Shown here piece by piece: positions 32,005 to 41,816 of a stretch of DNA of 64,000 nt (within the stretch, counting starts at the first letter, position 1; every line of letters begins with the position of its first letter). Below the pieces are notes generated by a model. That model was not told the origin of the DNA. It did no database searches and was given only the letters and a program-made list of their open reading frames with translations. Origin of the DNA: Treponema sp. (GTDB lineage Bacteria > Spirochaetota > Spirochaetia > Treponematales > Breznakiellaceae); NCBI GenBank assembly GCA_031260245.1, contig JAIRKH010000083.1:1-64000 (forward strand), in the 5' to 3' direction. The position numbers were made by a program, and so were the translations under genes.

Positions 32005-33149
32005 GCGGTAACAATGAACAAATACCCGCGCTTACGATCGCGACAGAATCTGCGGCGTCTACTGAAAAGAAAGCCACGGGATGGGTACAGAACTACGTAT
32101 TCGGCGCGATACTCGTCCTGTTTTTCATTCTCGTGTGCCGACTTTTCGCGCCTTTTTTCACAGTGCTACTGTGGTCTATTTTCTTATATGTGTTGTTAAA
32201 TCCTTTGCACAAGCTGGCGACTAAAAACGTTGATTTCGGCAAGATAGGCGGGAGAATTCTGAAGAACGTCTGGGCCGCGGTTTTCGCCGTGGGCACGGTC
32301 ATCGTCATACTCATTCCTTTATCCTTCACGGCGTTTCAATTCTTCAAACAAATCGTCGAACTCATCCGCTTCGGACAGGATTTATTCATGCGAAAGCCGG
32401 ACTTCATTCAAAATTCGTTTCAATCTATATCCGACTTCATCGCAGACGTAAGCGCGGGGCAGTTGAACATCGAGGCGGACGAACTTCAGCGCCGCGTTAC
32501 GGCGTTTTTGAATTTCAGTCTTCAAGGGGCGCTCCAGTTCAGCAGAAGTATAACCATGAACGTGAGTTCTTTCTTTATAAACCTGGTTTTCATGGTATTT
32601 TGCCTTTTCTTTTTTTATGTTGACGGCGCGTATCTCTCGCGCCTCGCGCTTCATATCATCCCCATACGGAAAGAATACATGGTTACGTTGACGGGAAAGT
32701 TCTCGGACGTTACGAAAAATCTCTTTTTCGGCTATATTATCGTTTCTCTCATACAGGCGATTATGGCGGGCGTGATATTCTCAATTTTTAATATAAAAGG
32801 TTCGCTGGTTTTCGCGGCGCTCACCTTCATCTGCGTATTTGTGCCTATGATAGGCGGCGGATTGGTTTGGGGGCCACTGGGGATCGCGCTTATTATGAAC
32901 GGACAAATACTCAAAGGCGTCGTCTTTCTTATTGTATCAGCCCTGTTCATATCAACTCTCGACAACTTCCTTCGTCCCTTATTCCTTCAAGACAGGATTA
33001 AGCTCCACCCGCTGATAATTTTCTTCGCCATACTAGGCGGACTGCGCGTATTCGGCTTTAACGGTCTCATACTCGGTCCCATGATTGTCATATTCTTCCT
33101 CACAGTACTTGACTTGTTCCTAATGGAACACAAGATACAGGAGTACTAA
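32001..33149 (+). CDS. AI-2E/PerM family membrane transporter
   Basis: Multi-TM; LVFAALTFICVFVPMIGGGLVWGPLGIALIMNGQILKGVVFLIVSALFISTLDNFLRPLFLQDRIKLHPLIIFFAILGGLRVFGFNGLILGPMI. Confidence 0.9.
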   Translation: MSGNNEQIPALTIATESAASTEKKATGWVQNYVFGAILVLFFILVCRLFAPFFTVLLWSIFLYVLLNPLHKLATKNVDFGKIGGRILKNVWAAVFAVGTVIVILIPLSFTAFQFFKQIVELIRFGQDLFMRKPDFIQNSFQSISDFIADVSAGQLNIEADELQRRVTAFLNFSLQGALQFSRSITMNVSSFFINLVFMVFCLFFFYVDGAYLSRLALHIIPIRKEYMVTLTGKFSDVTKNLFFGYIIVSLIQAIMAGVIFSIFNIKGSLVFAALTFICVFVPMIGGGLVWGPLGIALIMNGQILKGVVFLIVSALFISTLDNFLRPLFLQDRIKLHPLIIFFAILGGLRVFGFNGLILGPMIVIFFLTVLDLFLMEHKIQEY

Positions 33150-33196
33150 CAGCTCCACTTGCTCTGTATTGCTTGGACCCATGTTCGCGGGTTTTG

Positions 33197-33207
33197 GTGT
33201 CAGACAC
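33197..33207. repeat. Palindrome GTGTCAGACAC upstream of RAYT copy C
   Basis: Forms a doublet with the copy at 33229-33239. Confidence 0.9.
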
Positions 33208-33228
33208 CGATTTTTGACTGACAAAGAA

Positions 33229-33828
33229 GTGTCTGACACCAAAGCAATTCCCATAACAAGTCCGTATTATAGGTATGCGAAGTTTGCGAATACTCCTCGA
33301 AGGAGCGACGTACCACGTTACGTCGAAAATAGACCACGACGACATGTGCCTGCTTGATCCTCTGTTCAAACTATTATTCCTCTCGTTCGTCAAGAAGGCC
33401 AAGCGGAAGTTCCATTTCCAGTTGTGGGATTTCTGTATCATGGGAAACCATATCCATTTCCTGATAAAGCCTGGGAAAGACGCTAATTTATCGGAGATAA
33501 TGCAATGGATAAAGTGTAATTTCGCGAAGGCGTGGAACAAGGCGCACGGGCGGAAGGGTCACGTATGGGGGGAACGGTTCTACTCGCGGATAATCGGTGG
33601 GATAGATGACTTTCTGCGGACGCGGAACTACATAGCGGAGAACCCCGTGAAGGCTGGGCTTGTAGAGCGGGCCGCGGAATGGATGTTTGGGAGTCTATAC
33701 CATCGACTGCATCGACAATCCGACTTATTAGACGAGCCTGTCATCGGTGGCGACTACGACGACGTATGAGCGGCGTCTGACACCGTTGCTACCGCGTGTC
33801 AGACAAAACCTGTTGCGTGCGTCTAGCC
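33229..33828 (+). mobile_element. RAYT element copy C
   Basis: Left end GTGTCTGACACCAAAGCAATTC..; right end GCGTCTGACACC-GTTGC..ACCGCGTGTCAGACAAAACC.GTTGCGTGCGTCTAGCC shared with copy D. Confidence 0.85.
33275..33769 (+). CDS. RAYT/TnpA_REP-like transposase, copy C
   Basis: [23 protein letters not shown]...[66 protein letters not shown]. Confidence 0.95.
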   Translation: MRSLRILLEGATYHVTSKIDHDDMCLLDPLFKLLFLSFVKKAKRKFHFQLWDFCIMGNHIHFLIKPGKDANLSEIMQWIKCNFAKAWNKAHGRKGHVWGERFYSRIIGGIDDFLRTRNYIAENPVKAGLVERAAEWMFGSLYHRLHRQSDLLDEPVIGGDYDDV

Positions 33829-33990
33829 TTGTGCCTCGATCGGAAGCATGAGCATGAACGGAGAGTGCGTCAACTTGAAAGGGAACGTCCTTCGTGGGAC
33901 TATTCCCCGTTAAACGGACAAGCCGTCTAGTTAAATTTCAAGCGACTCCCGGACACGCGGGAGTTGTTCCTGAACATACGGAACAAGCGT

Positions 33991-34252
33991 TTATTCCTGC
34001 GGGTTGGAATACGCTATCTTACCAAAACTGCCATCGATGACAAACTTACCCCCGCCGTAGGCTATGGGAGGAGGTAGTGGATTCGAAAAACGGAGAGTCC
34101 TCTACCGCGGTCCATCTCAGACTGCCATCCGGTTTTTCATGGATGTCGCTACCGCCAGTGCTACCACTGCTGTCTTTGTCGCCGCTACAACTCATAAATG
34201 CCATGCCAAAGGATAGTATGACTGCTAACATAAACAGAAATGTTTTCTTCAT
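33991..34252 (-). pseudogene. Frameshifted lipoprotein remnant carrying a 'WTAV.DSPF...IAYGGGKFV..G..GKIAYS' repeat unit
   Basis: Frame 1: MKKTFLFMLAVILSFGMAFMSCSGDKD..SLRWTAVEDSPFFESTTSSHS then stop; shifted frame continues PIAYGGGKFVIDGSFGKIAYSNPQE*. Confidence 0.7.
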
Positions 34253-34400
34253 AAAAACACTCCTTAATATAGAAGCAACGGGTCTCTGTCCGCAAGGCTT
34301 CGGGTTTATTGGGAGCGGCTAAGTCGTCCGCTTAACCGTTGGTATAAATGGACAAAAACCGCCCCAGAGCCGCGAGGTATTTAACCCAAAGGAATAAAAA

Positions 34401-34411
34401 GTGTCTGACAC
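34401..34411. repeat. Palindrome GTGTCTGACAC
   Basis: Direct sequence match, intergenic. Confidence 0.9.
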
Positions 34412-34543
34412 CTTACACTTCTCCCCGTCAGCCGCGCAGGATTATTATCTGCGTAGGTTTGAGCGACTCCCTTCGTCGTTTTGAACGGCGTGGATTTTAT
34501 CGGTTCTATAAATTGCGGGGGCGATAACGTTTTTACCGCTACG

Positions 34544-35080
34544 CTATCGCGCTATGTTCCATCCAGCTTGGATTGCCTCTATGTTGAGCGGCAAGAATTT
34601 GTGCTTGTCAGGCGGGAAAAAGTCTTTTAAGATGGTTTCAATGTTCAAGATAGTTAGAGCGCCTGTGAGTTTCGCCATTGCGCCCATCGCGACCATATTG
34701 GCGAACTTAGCGGCGCCGATTTTTTCCGCTATGCCGGTAGCGTCTATTTTGGAGACGCGGACGCCTTTCCGTTCCGGCTCTTTTTTCACTAAAGATGAAT
34801 TGATAACCAACAATCCGCCGCTTCTTACGCTGTTTTCACAAAGCGGTAGAGAATCGGCGTTCATTACGAGCGCGGAATCCGGCGTTGTAACAAGAGGGCT
34901 GGCGATTTCCTCATCTGACACGACGACGCCCGCGCGGGCGATACCGCCGCGTTTTTCTGCGCCGTAAAACGGGAAGAAGGTTACGTTCTTGCCTTCTTTC
35001 ATACCGCAATATACCCAAATTTGTCCGAGAGAAATGATACCCTGTCCCCCAAAACCCGCAAAGAAAGATTTTTCAGTCAA
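34544..35080 (-). CDS. 2-oxoacid:ferredoxin oxidoreductase, gamma subunit
   Basis: FFAGFGGQGIISLGQIWVYCGMKEGKNVTFFPFYGAEKRGGIARAGVVVSDEEIASPLV. Confidence 0.92.
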   Translation of the reverse strand: MTEKSFFAGFGGQGIISLGQIWVYCGMKEGKNVTFFPFYGAEKRGGIARAGVVVSDEEIASPLVTTPDSALVMNADSLPLCENSVRSGGLLVINSSLVKKEPERKGVRVSKIDATGIAEKIGAAKFANMVAMGAMAKLTGALTILNIETILKDFFPPDKHKFLPLNIEAIQAGWNIAR

Positions 35081-35085
35081 GAGAT

Positions 35086-35844
35086 TTACGCCTCCTTTTT
35101 TAATGTGTTCTTGATTTCGCCAAGCGGAAACACTGGAAACATTTCTTGCTCAAGCCATTCAACCGCATGGACGGGGTCCATGCCCCAATTTGTGGGGCAT
35201 GGGGAGAGAATCTCCACCATTGTCCATCCCTGTCCCCGATCTTGCGCTTCAAGCGCTTTTCTGATATAGGACTTGGTCTTGCGGACGTTAGCCGCGTTGT
35301 TGACTGCGCCCCGCGCAATGTAACGCGCTCCTTCAAGCGTAGCAAGTAACTCGCACACGCGGATGGGATAGCCCATACCCGCGGCGTCCGGGTCCCGTCC
35401 GCGGGGCGCAGTCGCGGCTTTCTGCCCCACAAGAGTCGTAGGAGCCATCTGCCCGCCGGTCATGCCATAGATGGCGTTGTTGACGAATATCGTAGTAAAT
35501 TTTTCGCCGCGGTTAGCCGCGTGTACCATCTCGGCCGTGCCTATGGCGGCCATATCGCCGTCCCCTTGGTAGCAGATGACGGTGTGGTCGGGCAAGACGC
35601 GCTTGACGCCGGTAGCGGCCGCGGGCGTGCGCCCATGCGGGGGTTGAACCGTGTCCATGTCAAAGTAGAGGTCCGCCCAAATCGCGCACCCTACCGGGTT
35701 TGTGACGACGGTCTTCTCCCGTAGTCCCATTTCGTCAATAAGCTCGCAGATGATTCGCGTGATGACGCCGTGTCCGCATCCGGCGCAGTACTTCGTCTGA
35801 ACCGAATAGAGGCTCGTCGGACGTCCGTATTTTTTCTCCATCAT
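35086..35844 (-). CDS. 2-oxoacid:ferredoxin oxidoreductase, beta (TPP-binding) subunit
   Basis: YCAGCGHGVITRIICE...CYQGDGDMAAIGTAEMVHAANRGEKFTTIFVNNAIYGMTGGQMAPTT. Confidence 0.94.
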   Translation of the reverse strand: MMEKKYGRPTSLYSVQTKYCAGCGHGVITRIICELIDEMGLREKTVVTNPVGCAIWADLYFDMDTVQPPHGRTPAAATGVKRVLPDHTVICYQGDGDMAAIGTAEMVHAANRGEKFTTIFVNNAIYGMTGGQMAPTTLVGQKAATAPRGRDPDAAGMGYPIRVCELLATLEGARYIARGAVNNAANVRKTKSYIRKALEAQDRGQGWTMVEILSPCPTNWGMDPVHAVEWLEQEMFPVFPLGEIKNTLKKEA

Positions 35845-35961
35845 TTACACTCCATTTCTAGTATATATTTTTTGCAGGAAAGTGTATAGCCGCCTTCTTG
35901 CAAATTCTAAATACCTTTTTTCTTACTTGCCGCCGTCATTCTTTTATGGTAAATTAAAGTA

Positions 35962-37263
35962 ATGTTATTTAAATCTACCAGGTCGGATAGCGTGGTTTCC
36001 TTTAAAGAAGCCATTCTTAAAGGGTGTCCGTTAGACGGCGGACTGTTTGTTCCCGCGTCTGTACCTGACATGAGACAGTTTTTTCTCTATATGGATTCTG
36101 GCACAGCATACACGGAGCTTGTGTCCGCTATTTCGCCGTCGTTTCTTGAAGGGGACGTCAATCCCATAGCCGCCGCGCGGGTCGCGGAAAGCGCTTTTGA
36201 TTTCGAGCCGGAAGTGCAACAGTTGGACGAAAAGTTTTCAGTATTGAAGCTCTACAACGGACCTACGGGCGTTTTTAAAGATTTCGGTATAGCCTTTCTC
36301 GCGGCTATTCTCGAAGAATTAAACAACGGTAAGGCTATGGTTTTAACCGCGGCGCGGCATGACACAGGCGTGAGTATCGCTCGCGCCTTTCGTGATAGAA
36401 AAAACATTACGGCGGTCATTCTCTACCCGTCCGGTCCCATACGCGGGCTTGACGAGTCGGCTTTTGTCCAAAACGGCGGCAATATCATCCCCATTCAAGT
36501 AAAGGGCTGTTTTGACGACTGCCAGCGTATCGTCAGGTCCGCAATGTTGGACCGCGGCTTCGCGGAACGTTACAACATCACTTCCGCAAACGCGGTCAAT
36601 GTGGGACGGTTCTTACCACAGGCTTTCTATTACCTGTACGCGTTTATCAAGCTGAAAAAGAACATCGCGGACGATTTGGTCTTTAGTGTGCCGTGCGGCA
36701 ATTTCGGCAATCTCATAGCGGGTCTCTACGCTTGGAAATTTGGATTGCCTGTCCACGGATTCATAGCGGCGATGAATATCAATAACTCATTTGGCGACTT
36801 TTTTTCCGGACGGAACTTCAATCCTGCGCTCACGCCCATTGTCACTAATTCACCCGCAATGGATGTATGCTACCCGTCAAACTATGAGCGGATGTTCTCG
36901 TTCTATCAAGAATCGCCCGCGGTTATGAAAAACATGGTGTTTCCCGAAGTTATCGACGACACGACCACGGTAAAAACTGTCAGAAGCGCATGGGAAAAGT
37001 TCAAGATTCTCCTGAACCCGCACAGTGCGGTGGCTTTCGCCGCGGCGGAACGAGTTTTCATCGGAAAGGATAACGGAGCGCACTGCGTAGCGCTCGCGAC
37101 GGGACATCCTGCAAAATCCGCGGCTTTTGTTTCGCGGATAACCGGCCAAAATATCGCTATTCCCCAAAAACTCGCCATGTTAAAGAATACGTCCAAACCC
37201 ATAGCGGTGATTCCGCCTGAACTGGACGCGTTTGAAAGCGCTATCGCCGCGGTCGCCGGATAA
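35962..37263 (+). CDS. thrC: Threonine synthase
   Basis: LKGCPLDGGLFVPASVP...LKLYNGPTGVFKDFGIAFLAAILEE...FSVPCGNFGNLIAGLYAWKFGLP. Confidence 0.93.
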   Translation: MLFKSTRSDSVVSFKEAILKGCPLDGGLFVPASVPDMRQFFLYMDSGTAYTELVSAISPSFLEGDVNPIAAARVAESAFDFEPEVQQLDEKFSVLKLYNGPTGVFKDFGIAFLAAILEELNNGKAMVLTAARHDTGVSIARAFRDRKNITAVILYPSGPIRGLDESAFVQNGGNIIPIQVKGCFDDCQRIVRSAMLDRGFAERYNITSANAVNVGRFLPQAFYYLYAFIKLKKNIADDLVFSVPCGNFGNLIAGLYAWKFGLPVHGFIAAMNINNSFGDFFSGRNFNPALTPIVTNSPAMDVCYPSNYERMFSFYQESPAVMKNMVFPEVIDDTTTVKTVRSAWEKFKILLNPHSAVAFAAAERVFIGKDNGAHCVALATGHPAKSAAFVSRITGQNIAIPQKLAMLKNTSKPIAVIPPELDAFESAIAAVAG

Positions 37264-37322
37264 TTTCGCGCTAGACGTTAAGGGAATAATTTTGTATAAT
37301 ATGGAAATATAGAGGAGAACCA

Positions 37323-38291
37323 ATGATAACGGTATCGAACATAACGAAGCAATACGGCGGATTTACAGCGGTGAAAGATGTATCGTTTTCGGTTGACCGG
37401 GACCAGGTGCTAGGCTTTCTGGGACCAAACGGCGCGGGCAAAACCACGGTGATGAAGATACTCACCGGCTACCACTTCCCCACGTCCGGGACAGCGCTCA
37501 TAGACGGCGTTTCAGTGATGGAAGAGCCGGTCGAGGTGAAGAAACGTATTGGCTATCTGCCAGAGAGCGTGCCGGTTTACGGGGAACTCACGGTGGATGA
37601 ATACTTAACCTTCATAGCGCGCGCGCGTCTCATTCCCAAAGCGACCCGGAAAGGCGCGAAACAACGGGCGGTCGAGGCGTGCGGATTGGGAAGCGTTACC
37701 GGTAAAAAGATAGAAACCCTGTCCAAGGGCTATAAACAGCGTGTAGGACTGGCGCAAGCCATCGTCCACGACCCGGCAATCCTCATCCTCGATGAACCGA
37801 CCGCCGGACTCGACCCCAACCAAATCATAGAAATTCGCTCCCTCATAAAAGAACTCGGTAAGAGCAAAACCGTCATCTTGTCCACGCACATCTTGCAGGA
37901 GGTGGAGGCGGTCTGTTCTCAAGTTCTTATTATAAACGAAGGTAAAATCGCGGCGTATGGTACCGCCGCGGAAATCGCCGCTTCTCTTAAAAGGACAGAC
38001 GCATGGGAGTTGCGTTTGATTCCACCGCAAGACATGGACGAAGAGACCGTTCGCGTGAAAATCGCTACGGGAATGGGAGAATCGCGTATAGAGAAAAAAG
38101 CGGATTTCTCAGAAATAAACGGCAAGAGAGTCGTAGATTTGACGTTTTCGGCGCAAAGCGCGGAGTCGGCTTATCTTATGGACGGTGAAACGATATTTGA
38201 CTGGGTTGCGTCGTCCGGCTTCAAAATAATCGGTATGAACAAAAAAAAGGTAAGCCTTGAGGATATTTTCGTCAAACTGACAAAGGAATAA
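37323..38291 (+). CDS. ABC transporter ATP-binding protein (GldA/ABC-2 type)
   Basis: [19 protein letters not shown]...LSKGYKQRVGLAQAIVHDPAILILDEPTAGLDPNQIIEIR. Confidence 0.95.
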   Translation: MITVSNITKQYGGFTAVKDVSFSVDRDQVLGFLGPNGAGKTTVMKILTGYHFPTSGTALIDGVSVMEEPVEVKKRIGYLPESVPVYGELTVDEYLTFIARARLIPKATRKGAKQRAVEACGLGSVTGKKIETLSKGYKQRVGLAQAIVHDPAILILDEPTAGLDPNQIIEIRSLIKELGKSKTVILSTHILQEVEAVCSQVLIINEGKIAAYGTAAEIAASLKRTDAWELRLIPPQDMDEETVRVKIATGMGESRIEKKADFSEINGKRVVDLTFSAQSAESAYLMDGETIFDWVASSGFKIIGMNKKKVSLEDIFVKLTKE

Positions 38292-38293
38292 CG

Positions 38294-39001
38294 ATGAAAG
38301 CTATTATAAAGAAAGAATTATATTCGGCGTTACATTCGCCGATTTTTTATGGTGTAGCGGTATTTTTTCTGATTTTTACGTCCGTGTGGCTGTTTTATTT
38401 GCAGAGGTATTTCACGCTTGATAGCGCGACTCTGCGGCCGTTTTTCGTCGCGTTTCCGCTTGCCATGATTTTGGCGGCGCCGGCGCTCACGATGAAAGGA
38501 TGGGCGGAAGAGCGCAAGATCGGTAGCGTGGAGCTGTTGCTCACCTTACCCGCGTCCGAATGGGACCTGGTTTTGGGCAAATTTCTCGCGACGTTCAGTC
38601 TTTTGTGTATAATCCTCGCGCTTACGATACCAGTACCACTCACTCTTTCCGCTCTGGGCGATTTTGACGCGGGCGTCATTGTGGGCGAATACATCGGCGC
38701 TGTTCTGTTGAGCGCGTCTGCGATCAGTCTGGGGCTGCTACTTTCCGCTTTGTCCAAAAATCAGGCGTCCGCCTTTCTGGGAAGCGCGATTGTTCTTGTC
38801 GTGATGATACTTATCAATCAAGCGTCCGCGCGCCTACCCGCTCCGTTCGCCGACTTCGTCAACTTCTTCTCGTTGTCCTTCCATTTTGACTCCTTCTCCA
38901 AAGGCGTCATTGACACGCGGGATGCGGCGTTCTTCGTCTTGACGACCGTTCTGTTTTTGTTTTTGAACGTCCGAGTGATTTTGTATAGAAAATGGAATTA
39001 G
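38294..39001 (+). CDS. ABC-2 type transporter permease
   Basis: Multi-TM; MKAIIKKELYSALHSPIFYGVAVFFLIFTSVWLF..WAEERKIGSVELLLTLPASEWDLVLGKFLA. Confidence 0.9.
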   Translation: MKAIIKKELYSALHSPIFYGVAVFFLIFTSVWLFYLQRYFTLDSATLRPFFVAFPLAMILAAPALTMKGWAEERKIGSVELLLTLPASEWDLVLGKFLATFSLLCIILALTIPVPLTLSALGDFDAGVIVGEYIGAVLLSASAISLGLLLSALSKNQASAFLGSAIVLVVMILINQASARLPAPFADFVNFFSLSFHFDSFSKGVIDTRDAAFFVLTTVLFLFLNVRVILYRKWN

Positions 39002-39135
39002 TTTTGTGTAATATTTTTCTAAAATAACCTTGACACATACAAAAAAAACGTATATAATAAAGTTAAAGATTTTGTGATATCAGGCGTATTGTAATAGCGT
39101 TATAAAATAAAACGTTTAAAATTAAGAGGTGAGTC

Positions 39136-39696
39136 ATGTCGAATGCTGATGATGATGCTATTGGCCTTGGTGGCGACGATGGAGACGCCGATGCCGGTTC
39201 CAAAAAGAAAAAAGGCGCGGGATTTGTGATGCTCTTACCAAACCTACTCAAATTTGTGGCAATAGGATTAGGAGCGATAACTGTTGTTTTCACTATATCT
39301 GTGATTACGTTTAATATCTTGAATGGGAGTGGGAAATCTCAGACGACTGTTCCGGAAAACGAGGTGTGGATCGGGGAGAGACCCACGTATTCCACTTTTA
39401 ACGCTATTCCCGTCATCCGGGCGAACACGAAGGATACTCCCCCCTATTCGGTGGTGGTTGATATGGTTCTGGGCTATGACCTCAATAATTCGACCGCCGC
39501 AACCGAATTGACGAGTCGACTCGTGGAATTGCAAGACTTTATCCGCAATTACTTCAGCAATAAATTTCAGGCGGACCTGCAACCGGACAAAGAGACGGCG
39601 CTAAAAAACGACTTGATGGAAAAGATGAACCGTCTTTTGAATACCGCTAAAATTCGGACTATTTATTTTAAACAGCTGTCAACAATGGAAATGTAG
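39136..39696 (+). CDS. fliL: Flagellar basal body-associated protein FliL
   Basis: Single TM plus FliL-like periplasmic domain (ELTSRLVELQDFIRNYFSNKF) directly upstream of fliM. Confidence 0.85.
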   Translation: MSNADDDAIGLGGDDGDADAGSKKKKGAGFVMLLPNLLKFVAIGLGAITVVFTISVITFNILNGSGKSQTTVPENEVWIGERPTYSTFNAIPVIRANTKDTPPYSVVVDMVLGYDLNNSTAATELTSRLVELQDFIRNYFSNKFQADLQPDKETALKNDLMEKMNRLLNTAKIRTIYFKQLSTMEM

Positions 39697-39701
39697 ACAT
39701 T

Positions 39702-40733
39702 ATGACCGAAGTTCTGTCTCAGGACGAAATAGACCAGTTACTCACAGCCATAAGCTCCGGGGATACGGAGCCTGAAGATTTTAGGCCGACTCAAGACACT
39801 CGTAAAATCAAACTTTACGACTTCAAGCGTCCGGATAAGTTCTCAAAAGAGCAAATTCGTACTGTTTCTATCATGTACGAGACATTCGCCCGTCTCACTA
39901 CGACGAGCCTGTCCGCCCAGTTGCGGAGCATGGTACATGTGCATGTGGCGTCAGTCGACCAGCTCACATACGAAGAGTTCATCCGTTCGATACCCTCGCC
40001 GACCACTCTGGCAATCATCAACATGGACCCGCTCAAAGGAAACGCCATCCTTGAAATCGACCCGGCAATCACCTTCTCCATCATAGACCGTCTCTTCGGC
40101 GGTTCCGGCGAAGGGACGAAAGCTCAACACGAGCTTACCGATATCGAGACTTCGGTCATGGAGGGTATCATCGTAAGGATTCTGGGCAATATGCGAGAGG
40201 CGTGGACCACAGTGATTGATTTGCGTCCGCGTCTGGGACAGATTGACACGAATCCCCAGTTCGCCCAGATAGTGCCGCCGACTGAAATGGTGGTGCTGGT
40301 TACTCTCGAAACAAAGGTCGGGGATGTGGAGGGCATGATGAATTTTTGTATCCCTTATTTGACCATTGAACCAATTATCAGCAAGTTATCCGCCCAGTTT
40401 TGGTATTCGTCGGTGCGACGGGGAACGACCACGGAAAATTTGAACATAATAAAAGAAAAACTTTCAAGCGTCGACGTCAATGTGGTGGCGGAAATCGGGG
40501 CTATACAGGTATCCGTGCGCGACGTGCTTTCCTTGCAGATTGGAGACGTGGTGCGTCTCTACAACACGCGAGTCGGGGACCCCTATTCCTTGAACGTGGG
40601 TAACCAAAAGAAATTCTTGTGCAGACCGGGCGTTGTGGGTAAAAAAATGGCTGTGCAGATTATCAAAAAAACCGCTAAGGTTGAACATGGAGAATTTGAA
40701 GAATTCACAATGGAGAAGGAGGAAACATTATGA
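39702..40733 (+). CDS. fliM: Flagellar motor switch protein FliM
   Basis: MTEVLSQDEIDQLLTAISSGD...YDFKRPDKFSKEQIRTVSIMYETFARLTTTSLSAQLR. Confidence 0.97.
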   Translation: MTEVLSQDEIDQLLTAISSGDTEPEDFRPTQDTRKIKLYDFKRPDKFSKEQIRTVSIMYETFARLTTTSLSAQLRSMVHVHVASVDQLTYEEFIRSIPSPTTLAIINMDPLKGNAILEIDPAITFSIIDRLFGGSGEGTKAQHELTDIETSVMEGIIVRILGNMREAWTTVIDLRPRLGQIDTNPQFAQIVPPTEMVVLVTLETKVGDVEGMMNFCIPYLTIEPIISKLSAQFWYSSVRRGTTTENLNIIKEKLSSVDVNVVAEIGAIQVSVRDVLSLQIGDVVRLYNTRVGDPYSLNVGNQKKFLCRPGVVGKKMAVQIIKKTAKVEHGEFEEFTMEKEETL

Positions 40734-41815
40734 GCGATGGCGCTCTTTCACAAGCAGAAATAGACGCTTTATTATCAGGCGTAGATTCTTCGAGCACGGG
40801 GGGACCCGCTTCGCCTACGGCTCTGTCCGGCAACGACGATGAACGAAAGGCTCTTCATGACTTACTTACCGAAACCGACGAGAATCAGGGACGCGCTCTG
40901 TCCACCATGACGGGCACAACCGTTACCTTCAACGGTCCAGAAGTGTCTTTTTCCAACCGCGATTTACTACTTGGGCAGTTGCCTGATCAGGTCGCCGCCG
41001 TCAAGGCGGACTTCTCGGCGGGTTTTCCCGGCGAACATATGTTTATCATGGGCGAGGACACGGCAAAGCGTATCGCAAGCCTGCTTAACAAGGAAGACAA
41101 TATCGCTCTTGACGAGATGGCTCTCTCCATGATAGGCGAAGTGGTCTCTCAGTTGGTCGGCACCCAGATAACCGCCCTGACAAAGGCGACAAACAACACG
41201 TCCATCGCGTCTATTTCGCCGGAGGCGGTCAATGTACCGAGAGCCGTTGTCGCGCTTCCTAACGGTACTTTTCCGGTCGCTTTGTATAACATCGACCTGG
41301 GCGAAGGAACGCAACGACAACTCTGGGAGGTTTATGGTCCCGCGGTGTCGTCCAATATCGCGAAAGCCATAATCAGCGCTATAGCCGCGAAAAAAGCTCC
41401 TGTTCGTCAGCCTGCGGTAGCCGTTGCTATGCCCAGTATGAATAATATGCAGGGCGCCATGCCTATGCAAGGCTACCCTATGCCCACTTATACGCCGCCT
41501 AACGTGCAGTCCGTCCAATTCCCCAACCTCCTGCCCCAAAACGCGGCAATGGAACAGGGAAACATCGGTCTCATCATGGACGTATTTATGGAGATGACCG
41601 TAGAACTCGGACGCACCAAGAAACTCATCAAGGAAATCTTGAGCATGGGCGAAGGCACCATCATTGAATTGGATAAGCTCGCAGGCGAACCTGTTGATAT
41701 TCTCGTAAATCATAAGCTTATCGCCAAGGGCGAAGTCGTGGTCATTGATGAAAATTTTGGCGTTCGCGTTACTGAAATAGTCTCTCCCGTGGACCGTGTG
41801 AATACCGGAGAGTAG
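40730..41815 (+). CDS. fliY: Flagellar motor switch phosphatase FliY
   Basis: ALSQAEIDALLSG..; C-terminal FliN domain VTVELGRTKKLIKEILSMGEGTIIELDKLAGEPVDILVNHKLIAKGEVVVIDENFGVRVTEI. Confidence 0.95.
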   Translation: MSDGALSQAEIDALLSGVDSSSTGGPASPTALSGNDDERKALHDLLTETDENQGRALSTMTGTTVTFNGPEVSFSNRDLLLGQLPDQVAAVKADFSAGFPGEHMFIMGEDTAKRIASLLNKEDNIALDEMALSMIGEVVSQLVGTQITALTKATNNTSIASISPEAVNVPRAVVALPNGTFPVALYNIDLGEGTQRQLWEVYGPAVSSNIAKAIISAIAAKKAPVRQPAVAVAMPSMNNMQGAMPMQGYPMPTYTPPNVQSVQFPNLLPQNAAMEQGNIGLIMDVFMEMTVELGRTKKLIKEILSMGEGTIIELDKLAGEPVDILVNHKLIAKGEVVVIDENFGVRVTEIVSPVDRVNTGE

Positions 41816-41816
41816 T

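Noticed and set aside
32001-33149. AI-2 exporter functionally paired with luxS at 50 kb
   Set aside because: AI-2E family membership alone does not show AI-2 transport, and the genes are 17 kb apart; kept as a plain family assignment.
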